Shown piece after piece: positions 1 through 6,565 of a stretch of DNA of 20,690 nt; position 1 is the first letter of the stretch, and each line of letters begins with the position of its first letter. The position numbers and the translations under genes are program-made. The notes beneath the pieces are model-generated. The model saw only the letters and a program-made list of their open reading frames with translations, made no database searches and was not told where the DNA came from. The stretch is from a bacterium UBP10_UBA1149 (GTDB lineage Bacteria > Desulfobacterota > Binatia > UBA1149), in contig DBZX01000065.1 of the NCBI GenBank assembly GCA_002311335.1, forward strand, positions 1-20,690. Direction: 5' to 3'.

Positions 1-177
1 AGCAGCAGGCGGTCCTTGTCGGGCGCGCCCTCTAACCGGGGTCTCGGGTCAGCTGCCACCGCCCCCCCAGTCGGGGTGGGCGCGAGGGCTGGCTTTGACG
101 GAGAGACAGGGAGAAACTCAAGACCCAGCTCGAGCTCGCGACTTAAATAATCGCTGGCCAGTTGCCGGGCCCCCATT
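1..177. other. Upstream intergenic stretch with a GC-rich hairpin
   Basis: I see no complete gene here. One forward frame is open from the window edge to a TAA at 33-35 and could be the last codons of a gene outside the window, but it is too short to judge. Positions 60-82 can fold into a 9-bp stem (60-68 with 73-82, one bulged T at 77) closed by an AGTC loop. No T-tract follows on either strand, so it is not a standard intrinsic terminator. Confidence 0.4.
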
Positions 178-1071
178 ATGCTTGCCTTGTTCACCATCGT
201 CGCCGTGCTCCTGGCCATACTGGGTCTGCCCGACAGCGCGCTCGCCTGGGGCCCCATAACCCACATTGTTCATGGCTCGCAGGTGCTGGCGAATATTACC
301 AGCCTGCCCCCAGCCCTACAAGCCATCATCGGGGCGAACGAGAACCGCTACCTCTACGGTTGTATCGGGGCCGACATCGTACAGGCAAAGGCGTACACGA
401 AGTCGCTCGCGACCCACTGCCACGGCTGGCCCGTCGCCTGGGAACTGGTGCGCCAAGCCCGCGGAGACGGACAGAAAGCCTTCGCGTGGGGTTACATGAC
501 CCACCTGGCAGCCGATATCCTGTCGCACAACCACTTCGTGCCCATCCACACCCTGATCAGCTTTCGTGCCCGTACCTCGGGACACGCCTACTGGGAAGCA
601 CGTATGGACGGACTGCAACAAATCCGATACTGGCGCCGCGCCAGGCAGGTGCTCGGGTTTACTTACGAGGACTGCGACGAACTGGTAGAGCAGACAATCG
701 AACACACCCTGCTTTCTTTCAAGGCCAACAAGAGGATCTTCGACTCCCTCATGGGTATCAGCAAACTCGAGCAGTGGCAGCTGCTGGTCAACGCGGTCAA
801 CCGCGGTTCGCGCTACTCGCTGTCCCAATCGACCGTGGAGCGCTACAACCACGCCTGCGTGCACGCCGTCATGGACCTGTTGGTTCACAAGAAACGTTCG
901 TTCACCCAGGAGCTGGACGCAACGGGCAGCGAGATGCTCAAGCGCAGTATCCGCTTTAGGCGGCAGCTCAGGAAACTGCGCCGCGGCCGAAGTCTCGACC
1001 GGGAAACAGAAGAACGAGTCATGCAGCGGCTGCTCAGTCGCGCGCCCCGCATTCCTGTCGAAATGGACTAG
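178..1071 (+). CDS. Secreted zinc-dependent phospholipase C-like protein
   Basis: A 297-residue protein of the zinc-dependent phospholipase C / S1-P1 nuclease-like fold. Residues 1-23 form a typical signal peptide (hydrophobic core, then Ala-Leu-Ala). The predicted cleavage leaves Trp24 as the first mature residue, followed by His29 in WGPITH. In Bacillus and Clostridium zinc-PLCs the mature N-terminal Trp is itself a zinc ligand, so this agreement supports the start and the family. Further likely metal ligands are in the stretches YGCIGAD, HCHGW and GYMTHLAADILSHNH. The last 60 residues are strongly basic and helical, without a recognised domain. The product should be exported and hydrolyse a phosphoester, perhaps a phospholipid; the substrate cannot be read from sequence. 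It stands alone, convergent with coaBC. Confidence 0.8.
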   Translation: MLALFTIVAVLLAILGLPDSALAWGPITHIVHGSQVLANITSLPPALQAIIGANENRYLYGCIGADIVQAKAYTKSLATHCHGWPVAWELVRQARGDGQKAFAWGYMTHLAADILSHNHFVPIHTLISFRARTSGHAYWEARMDGLQQIRYWRRARQVLGFTYEDCDELVEQTIEHTLLSFKANKRIFDSLMGISKLEQWQLLVNAVNRGSRYSLSQSTVERYNHACVHAVMDLLVHKKRSFTQELDATGSEMLKRSIRFRRQLRKLRRGRSLDRETEERVMQRLLSRAPRIPVEMD

Positions 1072-1083
1072 CCGCGCTTGCTT

Positions 1084-2313
1084 CTACGCACCAGCGCTGG
1101 AGGCTGCGGCCGGCTGCCGCAAGGCCACGACTCGGTCGAGTATACGATCGGCGAGCTCATCCTTGCTCATGGAACCGGTGCTCTCGTCCTTGCCGTCACG
1201 GTCGATGATGAGCGCGGCGTTCTCCGTTGAATCGAAGCCGCCGTCTTTTCGCGACACGTCGTTGGCGACCACGAGGTCCAACTTCTTCCTTTGCAGCTTG
1301 GCCAGGGCATTGGCCGCCAGGTTTTCGGTCTCGGCTGCAAACCCCACCAGTACCGAGTTCGGGCGTCGCGCACGCTCACCGAGCAGGGAGAGAACGTCGG
1401 GAGTTTTGACAAACTCGACGCGCATCTGCGCATCCCCCTTCTTGATCTTGTTCTTCGCTACCGTGGTGGGCGCGTAATCCGCTACGGCGGCGACCATCAT
1501 CACCACGTCGGCGTCAACCGCCCGGTCCAGCATCTGCTCGCGAAAGTCTTCAGCGGTCTCTACATCGATAAGCGAGCAATCCCTGGGAGGACGCAGGCTG
1601 GAGGGGCCGCTGACCAGCGTCACCGCGGCTCCTCGCCTTCGAGCCGCCGCCGCTAATGCGTAGCCCATGCGTCCGCTCGATCGGTTGCTGATGTAGCGCA
1701 CCGGGTCGAGAGCTTCCCGGCTGGGACCGGCGGAAACGAGAACCGACATGCCCTCAAGGTCGCGCTCGACGAAACACGCCGCCAAGCCGTCGGCGAGGTC
1801 CTCGGGGTCGGGCAACCTGCCCTGCCCCTCCCAACCGCAGGCGAGCTCGCCACTGTCTGGTTCCAGCACAGAGTAGCCATACCCTTCGAGGGTCTTGATG
1901 TTGGCCCGCACCGCCGGGTGCGAGTACATGTTTACGTTCATCGACGGTGCGATGACCACTGGCGCGCGGGTGGCCAGTACGGCCGCCGTCACCACGTCGT
2001 TGGTAATGCCGAGGGCCAACCGGGCGAGCAGATCAGCCGTCGCGGGGGCCACCAGTACCGCGTCGGCCTCGTCTGCCAGGCGAATGTGGCCGACAGTGGC
2101 GTCTTGCGATGCGTCGAGAAGATCGGTGGCGACCGGGTTGCCCGACAGGGTCTGCAGGGTCAGCGGCGACACGAAACGCGCAGCAGCGCCGGTCATCGCG
2201 ACCTGCACCGTAGCCCCGGCACCGGTGAGAAAGCGAACGAGCTCGGCGCACTTGTAGGCGGCGATGCCGCCGCCTACGCAGAGCAGCAGTTTGCGATCAT
2301 TGAGGAGGTACAT
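1084..2313 (-). CDS. coaBC: CoaBC: phosphopantothenoylcysteine decarboxylase / synthetase
   Basis: Bifunctional cytoplasmic enzyme of coenzyme A synthesis. CoaB joins cysteine to 4'-phosphopantothenate using CTP, and CoaC decarboxylates the product with FMN. Starting at the ATG at 2313 gives 409 residues and places the CoaC catalytic residues at His76 (VGHIRLAD), Asn126 (PSMNVNMY) and Cys159 (LACGWEGQGR), one off from the E. coli numbering (75, 125, 158). This fixes the start; a longer reading from TTG 2364 is unlikely. The CoaB half shows AGPSREALDPVRYISN, AAVADYAP, KIKK and GFAAETEN. The start lies 17 nt inside the 3' end of the upstream membrane-protein gene, so translation is probably coupled. 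The C-terminus ends 12 nt from the convergent phospholipase gene. Confidence 0.95.
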   Translation of the reverse strand: MYLLNDRKLLLCVGGGIAAYKCAELVRFLTGAGATVQVAMTGAAARFVSPLTLQTLSGNPVATDLLDASQDATVGHIRLADEADAVLVAPATADLLARLALGITNDVVTAAVLATRAPVVIAPSMNVNMYSHPAVRANIKTLEGYGYSVLEPDSGELACGWEGQGRLPDPEDLADGLAACFVERDLEGMSVLVSAGPSREALDPVRYISNRSSGRMGYALAAAARRRGAAVTLVSGPSSLRPPRDCSLIDVETAEDFREQMLDRAVDADVVMMVAAVADYAPTTVAKNKIKKGDAQMRVEFVKTPDVLSLLGERARRPNSVLVGFAAETENLAANALAKLQRKKLDLVVANDVSRKDGGFDSTENAALIIDRDGKDESTGSMSKDELADRILDRVVALRQPAAASSAGA

Positions 2314-3352
2314 CGCCTGATTGCCCGGGGGCGCTGGTTTTACCCACGCGACCCAACTCGCCAAAGCTTAGCCCTTCTTTCACCAGGTACACAAGCCCTA
2401 ACACGACTTGAGTCGAAAACTGCACGAAATGCGTGAAAAAAGCGTAGCCCACCGCGAGAACCGCGGGCGTGCCGTAGACGCTTTCAAGGGCCAGGCGGCT
2501 GCCGTACTCGAAGGTCCCCCAGAAGCCCGGCGCCGACGGAACCGCGACCGCAAGGGCGACCAGCGTCGTCACACCGATGCCGGCCTGTACGTACGGAAGC
2601 TCGAGGTCGAAGGCCGGAAACCCCAGGGCAAACGAAGCGGCGATAACCACCCACACGTAAAACGACCAGGCCAACAGCAGGAGGAGTGTGCGCAGATTGC
2701 CTACCGCCACCAGCGCGTCGATAAACTGGTGCTCAAGTTTTACGAGCGGCTGCGAAATTCGCGCCGGCAACAGGCCCCAGATTCGGTCGAGAAAGGGCAG
2801 CATGCGCTCTCGGTTGAATCGCACAACGATCAAAAGCACGACCGCGGTAAGGGCCACGACGCCGGCACCGCGGATCCACAGCTCGACCTCGGCGGGCAGG
2901 TCGAGCTGGACCAACAGCAACAACGCAAAGCCCAGCAGGGCAATGAGGTCGAGCACCCGTTCGAGTACCACCGTGGCCAGGGCCATGCTCATTGGAACCC
3001 CGGTGTTGCGCGAAACAAGCCACGGACGTATCACCTCGCCGACGCGGAAAGGCAGCAGCATGTTGGACATGAAACCCACGGCCGAAGCCGAGAACAACGG
3101 GGCAAGCGGCAACTGGCGACCCGACGAAATGTTCAGGAGCAGTCGCCAGCGTTGCGTGCGAACAAAAAGCGAGAACACGCCCATGCCTGCCATTGGAAGA
3201 ACCCAGCGGTAGTCGGCCTCCAGTAGGGTCTGGCCAACGCGCTGCCAGTCCTCTCCGCGCAACGCCAGGTAGAGGAAAAGCCCCGACAGCAACAGCGCAA
3301 TTAAGAGCCGAGACCAGGACGAAGCTCCCGCAGTATCTCCGGGCCGAGCCAT
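2297..3352 (-). CDS. LPG-synthase-TM (UPF0104/YbhN-type) integral membrane protein
   Basis: A 351-residue polytopic inner-membrane protein of the lysylphosphatidylglycerol synthase transmembrane family, related to the flippase half of MprF. Several hydrophobic segments are visible, starting with LLIALLLSGLFLYLALRG near the N-terminus. Diagnostic stretches are MSNMLLPFRVGEVIRPWL (family loop) and PSAPGFWGTFEYG (the conserved Pro-Gly/Glu motif). Members are thought to move or modify lipids, but the substrate of this one is unknown. It starts at an ATG 9 nt after the ferredoxin stop and overlaps coaBC by 17 nt, so the three genes probably share a transcript. No soluble synthase domain is attached. 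Confidence 0.85.
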   Translation of the reverse strand: MARPGDTAGASSWSRLLIALLLSGLFLYLALRGEDWQRVGQTLLEADYRWVLPMAGMGVFSLFVRTQRWRLLLNISSGRQLPLAPLFSASAVGFMSNMLLPFRVGEVIRPWLVSRNTGVPMSMALATVVLERVLDLIALLGFALLLLVQLDLPAEVELWIRGAGVVALTAVVLLIVVRFNRERMLPFLDRIWGLLPARISQPLVKLEHQFIDALVAVGNLRTLLLLLAWSFYVWVVIAASFALGFPAFDLELPYVQAGIGVTTLVALAVAVPSAPGFWGTFEYGSRLALESVYGTPAVLAVGYAFFTHFVQFSTQVVLGLVYLVKEGLSFGELGRVGKTSAPGQSGDVPPQ

Positions 3353-3361
3353 GCCCTGCGG

Positions 3362-3694
3362 TCAGGTCCTGAAGCGAGAAGGAGGAGGGTCAGGAATGTC
3401 CGCGTCCGGGTGCAGCACCTTGACCCTCTCGAGCAGTGCTTCCTCGGTCTCCGGGATGTCCGGGTCGGGTATGCAGCAGTCTACAGGGCATACCGCGGCG
3501 CACTGCTCCTGGTCAAAAAAGCCAACGCACTCGGTACACTTGGCGGGGACGATGTAATAAACGTCCTCGTCTATGGCGGCCTTCATTTCGCCTTTGTCTT
3601 CCCACTCTATTCCGCCTTCGTAGATAGCCGTGTTGGGACACTCAGGCTCGCAGGCCCCACAGTTGATGCACTCGTCGGTTATCTTGGTCGCCAT
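3362..3694 (-). CDS. 2[4Fe-4S] ferredoxin, YfhL/Alvin type
   Basis: A small (110-residue) acidic electron-transfer protein. The first cluster motif is CINCGACEPECP (C-x2-C-x2-C-x3-C-P). The second is CTECVGFFDQEQCAAVCP, where the second and third cysteines are separated by eight residues instead of two. That insertion plus a C-terminal extension is the signature of Allochromatium vinosum-type (YfhL-like) ferredoxins, which have low and well-separated redox potentials. All eight cluster cysteines are present. It is the first gene of the ferredoxin / membrane protein / coaBC series and is divergent from the polyprenyl synthase. Its redox partner is not evident from the neighbours. Confidence 0.92.
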   Translation of the reverse strand: MATKITDECINCGACEPECPNTAIYEGGIEWEDKGEMKAAIDEDVYYIVPAKCTECVGFFDQEQCAAVCPVDCCIPDPDIPETEEALLERVKVLHPDADIPDPPPSRFRT

Positions 3695-3840
3695 AACAAC
3701 AGTCGCCCTCCCAGGCTATCATCGAAGCTGCCACAGTAGCAATAAACAGTAAAGTGCCCGTCTTGACATGCTTCCGGATATGAAGGAATCCTGCGCTGCC
3801 GGGGGCGCTCACGCCCCTACGGAAGACGACCAATCGGCCG
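3695..3840. promoter_or_regulatory. Divergent promoter region, ferredoxin / polyprenyl synthase
   Basis: This 146-bp gap lies between two divergent starts. The forward strand carries a perfect TTGACA at 3763-3768, but I find no convincing -10 hexamer 16-18 nt downstream, so the promoter call is tentative. On the reverse strand GGGAGGG about 11 nt upstream of the ferredoxin ATG is a plausible, rather distant ribosome-binding site. No operator-like palindrome stands out. Confidence 0.35.
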
Positions 3841-4812
3841 GTGTCAGTTACCCAGCACAGCCCCATTGAACAGGACCGCCTCTTGCGCGAAGATCTCGAT
3901 CGCGTCGAAAACCGTATAGCCGAGGTGATCGGATCACAGGAACCGCGCCTTTCCGAGGTTTCGGATTACCTCATCAACGCCGGCGGCAAGCGCGTACGAC
4001 CGGCGTTAGCGCTACTCACCTTCCGGGCCTGCGGGGGCACCGACGCCACCGACGTGATCGACCTTTCAGTAGCACTCGAGCTCATACACACGGCCACCCT
4101 GCTTCACGACGACATCATTGACGCCAACTCCACTCGCCGCGGCAAAGAAGCAGCCTACCTGCGCTACGGACTGGCCGACACCCTGGTGGCGGGCGATTTT
4201 CTTTTCTGCAGGGCCTTCGATGTTTGCGGCCGTTTTGAAGAACGAATCGTCGCCTGGGCTGCCGGCGCCTGCGTACAGCTGACCGAAGGCGAAATCATGC
4301 AGGCTCGCTATCGGCGCAACGAAGCGGTGACGGTCGACCACTACCTCGAAATAATCGATCGCAAGACGGCGTCATTGTTTCGCGCGGGGACGCGGATCGC
4401 GTCTTTTCTCGCCGGGCAGAACGAAGAAGAAATCGAAAGGATGGGGGCTTGTGGAAAACACATAGGCCTCGCTTTCCAGATGGTCGATGACATCCTCGAC
4501 GTCGAAGGCGACACCGAAAAAACTGGCAAGATGCTGGGCACCGACCTGCGCGACGGCAACCCCTCCCTGCCCACGGTCTGGGCCCTCGACGACGCGGCCG
4601 TGCGCCACGCCTTCACAAACGACGGTGCTTCGGACGCCGAAGTTGAAGCCGCGCTATCGGCCATACGCAGCGGAGACGTGATCTCGCGAGTACGCGCGTT
4701 GGCCACCGAACACGTAGAATCCGCGCTGGAGATAATAGGCGGGTTGCCCGAATCCATTTTCAGCCAGCGCCTCGCCGACCTGGCCGGCGGACTGGTTACC
4801 CGCGTCAGCTGA
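3841..4812 (+). CDS. ispB: Long-chain polyprenyl diphosphate synthase (IspB-like)
   Basis: Trans-isoprenyl diphosphate synthase of 323 residues, expected to extend FPP with IPP to make the side chain of respiratory quinones. It shows GGKRVRP (48-54), the first aspartate-rich motif DDIID (90-94) followed by two arginines at 99-100, and the second motif DDILD (216-220). The residue five places before the first motif is Ala85, a small residue found in long-chain enzymes, whereas FPP and GGPP synthases carry bulky aromatics there. Exact chain length (C35-C50) cannot be assigned. The GTG at 3841 is the only start codon in a frame that opens at 3784; GGAAGA at 3821 is a weak, distant ribosome-binding site. 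It ends 4 nt from the convergent antiporter gene. Confidence 0.92.
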   Translation: MSVTQHSPIEQDRLLREDLDRVENRIAEVIGSQEPRLSEVSDYLINAGGKRVRPALALLTFRACGGTDATDVIDLSVALELIHTATLLHDDIIDANSTRRGKEAAYLRYGLADTLVAGDFLFCRAFDVCGRFEERIVAWAAGACVQLTEGEIMQARYRRNEAVTVDHYLEIIDRKTASLFRAGTRIASFLAGQNEEEIERMGACGKHIGLAFQMVDDILDVEGDTEKTGKMLGTDLRDGNPSLPTVWALDDAAVRHAFTNDGASDAEVEAALSAIRSGDVISRVRALATEHVESALEIIGGLPESIFSQRLADLAGGLVTRVS

Positions 4813-4816
4813 GCTC

Positions 4817-5887
4817 TCAGACCGCCGCGCCCAGCCAGGCCTGTACGGCTACGTAAAATACCCACGCGGCTAACAGCGGGCCACCCATCCAGCGGCTGAA
4901 ACGGCCGCTTTGACCAGCCCTGCCCACGCAGAACCTGAACCAACCCAGCATAAGCAGCATGACTGGAAGATGCAGGTAGAACAGCAAGGCGGGGAGTTCA
5001 GCGCCTGTCTCAAGCAGTGGCAGGGGAGCCGCCAGGGCCGAGGCTCCGACAACGAACAGCACGTTGAGAACGTCGGCACCTATGACGGTTCCTACGAGGA
5101 TTTCGGGGTGACCCTTGCGTACCGCACTCAGCCCCACGACCAGTTCCGGCAGCGAAGTCCCGAGCGCGACCAGCGTACCGGCAATGACCAGTTTAGAGAT
5201 GCCGGCCTGTACGGCCAACTCGGATACCGCGAGAACCAGCACCTGGCTGCAGCACACGACCACCAACAGGCCGAGGGCGAGCATGGCCAGCATCCTGCCG
5301 ACGGGCGCTGTCGAGTCACCCGGGATCGATTGGCCCGTAGACAAGTCGCCAGCCACGTCAACTAATCCCCGGTCACGGCGACTCCAGCGCACCGACAAGT
5401 ACAGGTAGGCAACGAGCAGAGCGGTAAGCAACAGGCCTGCGCCCCTGCCGAGAACCGCTGATGGCCCCGAAGCAATCAACGACCCGTAGCACAGCAGCGC
5501 CAGGACCACGGCCGATCCGGCCTGGAACCAGCCCTGCCTGTTGAGAAGTTTCCGGTCAGCCGGCAGCGTTGCCAGGAGGCAGCCAAGCCCGAATATCAAA
5601 CCGGTGTCGGTCACCACCGAACCGATGGCGTTACCAAGGGCCAGTCCCGGCTCGCCCGACCAGGCGGCGATCACCGATACGGCACACTCGGGACTGGTAG
5701 TTCCCAACGAGACCACGGTCGCGGCAACAACCACCTTGGGTACCCCGAAGCCGGCCGCGAGTCCCGACGCCCCGTCGACCAGTCGGTCTGCACCCCATGC
5801 CAGCACCCCGATGGACGTGGCGGTTACGGCCAGCAGCAGCCAGGCTGCCTGGCCTACAAAGAACTCGGACAAGATAAAGTATTCCAC
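4817..5887 (-). CDS. CaCA-family Na+/Ca2+ antiporter (YrbG-like)
   Basis: A 356-residue inner-membrane cation/calcium exchanger with about ten hydrophobic segments and two inverted alpha-repeats. Repeat 1 has GTTSPE (Glu67) then GNAIGSVVTD (Asp94). Repeat 2 has GTSLPE (Glu248) then GTVIGADVLN (Asn275). The two glutamates are the central ion ligands of the family. The usual GSN motif is altered in both repeats (GSV and GAD), so ion selectivity may differ from typical Na+/Ca2+ exchangers. The start is GTG 5887 with no clear ribosome-binding site; a TTG five codons in is a possible alternative. It lies downstream of the 81-residue protein gene, with a 141-bp gap. Confidence 0.88.
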   Translation of the reverse strand: MEYFILSEFFVGQAAWLLLAVTATSIGVLAWGADRLVDGASGLAAGFGVPKVVVAATVVSLGTTSPECAVSVIAAWSGEPGLALGNAIGSVVTDTGLIFGLGCLLATLPADRKLLNRQGWFQAGSAVVLALLCYGSLIASGPSAVLGRGAGLLLTALLVAYLYLSVRWSRRDRGLVDVAGDLSTGQSIPGDSTAPVGRMLAMLALGLLVVVCCSQVLVLAVSELAVQAGISKLVIAGTLVALGTSLPELVVGLSAVRKGHPEILVGTVIGADVLNVLFVVGASALAAPLPLLETGAELPALLFYLHLPVMLLMLGWFRFCVGRAGQSGRFSRWMGGPLLAAWVFYVAVQAWLGAAV

Positions 5888-6028
5888 CTGGCGAACTGCG
5901 GGAGGTCAGGGAAGACCACCTCGGTGGGCACAGTCTACACTCAGCCGCCACCAGCGGCCAGTGGAGCCGCGAGAAATCGAAGAATAATAACAGTAAATAC
6001 CGCCGTTATCGGCTACAAGGCTGCCCGT

Positions 6029-6274
6029 TCAGCTGATGAGTTCTTGCTCTTCACGGTTTGCGTCCCACAGGGCACGCAAGAGCTGCTCGAGGACAATGAA
6101 CTCCTCGTTCATGGACACCAGCGATTCCACGGTAGTGTTGAGCCCGAGGGTTTCTTCCTCGTGGTTTTCATCGGCACTGAAATCGGCAAGATTTCTCGCG
6201 GCGGTCAAAAGGCTGTCCGAGGCCCTCCTGACGTGCAGGGCGATCTGGGTAAAGGATTCGTTGTCGATTATCAT
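6029..6274 (-). CDS. Small acidic helical protein of unknown function
   Basis: I do not recognise this 81-residue protein. The ATG at 6274 is preceded at a good distance by GAGGGAG, which decides the start; a longer reading back to 6526 would add a low-complexity, non-protein-like segment. The chain is acidic, contains no cysteine or glycine-rich loop, and looks entirely helical. It has heptad-like spacing of hydrophobics (IALHVRRASDSLLTAARNLADF and LESLV-like stretches) and could form a coiled coil or a small helical bundle. No signal peptide or membrane segment is seen. It sits alone between the AAA-SPOR gene and the antiporter. Confidence 0.65.
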   Translation of the reverse strand: MIIDNESFTQIALHVRRASDSLLTAARNLADFSADENHEEETLGLNTTVESLVSMNEEFIVLEQLLRALWDANREEQELIS

Positions 6275-6565
6275 CCGGGCTCCCTCAGGCAAAGTCCGCC
6301 CAGGCGGGCAGCTCTTTCTATAGGCAAGAGGGGTGCCAGCACACGAGTTCACGGCGATGTCGCAGACAGCGACGCGGAGCCACCGTAAGCGCCGTCCGAC
6401 TAGCAAAAACAGCCTTGAATTCAGGGGTTTAGCCGAGGTCGACAAAGAAGAGCACAAAGCATCTGGTTCGAGCTCGGGCTGGCCGACGCCTGAATAACCG
6501 GCAGTGCATTTCTGCCACCCCAGCACCCAAGACGTGCATTATGGCCCGATCAGGCCTCCGGCGGT
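6275..6565. other. Intergenic stretch, no gene seen
   Basis: These 291 bp separate the AAA-SPOR stop from the small protein start, both on the minus strand. I find no coding potential with family resemblance. Just after the AAA-SPOR stop, the minus strand can form a 5-bp stem GGCCT/GGGCC with a GATC loop, without a T-tract. Closer to the small gene there is a minus-strand TATAGA, a possible -10 for that gene, with no matching -35. Confidence 0.4.

Noticed and set aside
60..82. Hairpin at the window start as an intrinsic terminator
   Set aside because: The stem is strong but there is no T-tract on either strand.
6003..6014. Terminator after the 81-residue gene (GCCG-ATAA-CGGC on the minus strand)
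   Set aside because: The stem is only four pairs and the following sequence is T-rich but interrupted, so it does not meet a reasonable standard.
6274..6526. N-terminal extension of the small 81-residue protein
   Set aside because: The added 84 codons are Arg/Cys/Ser-rich without protein character, while the ATG at 6274 has a good ribosome-binding site.
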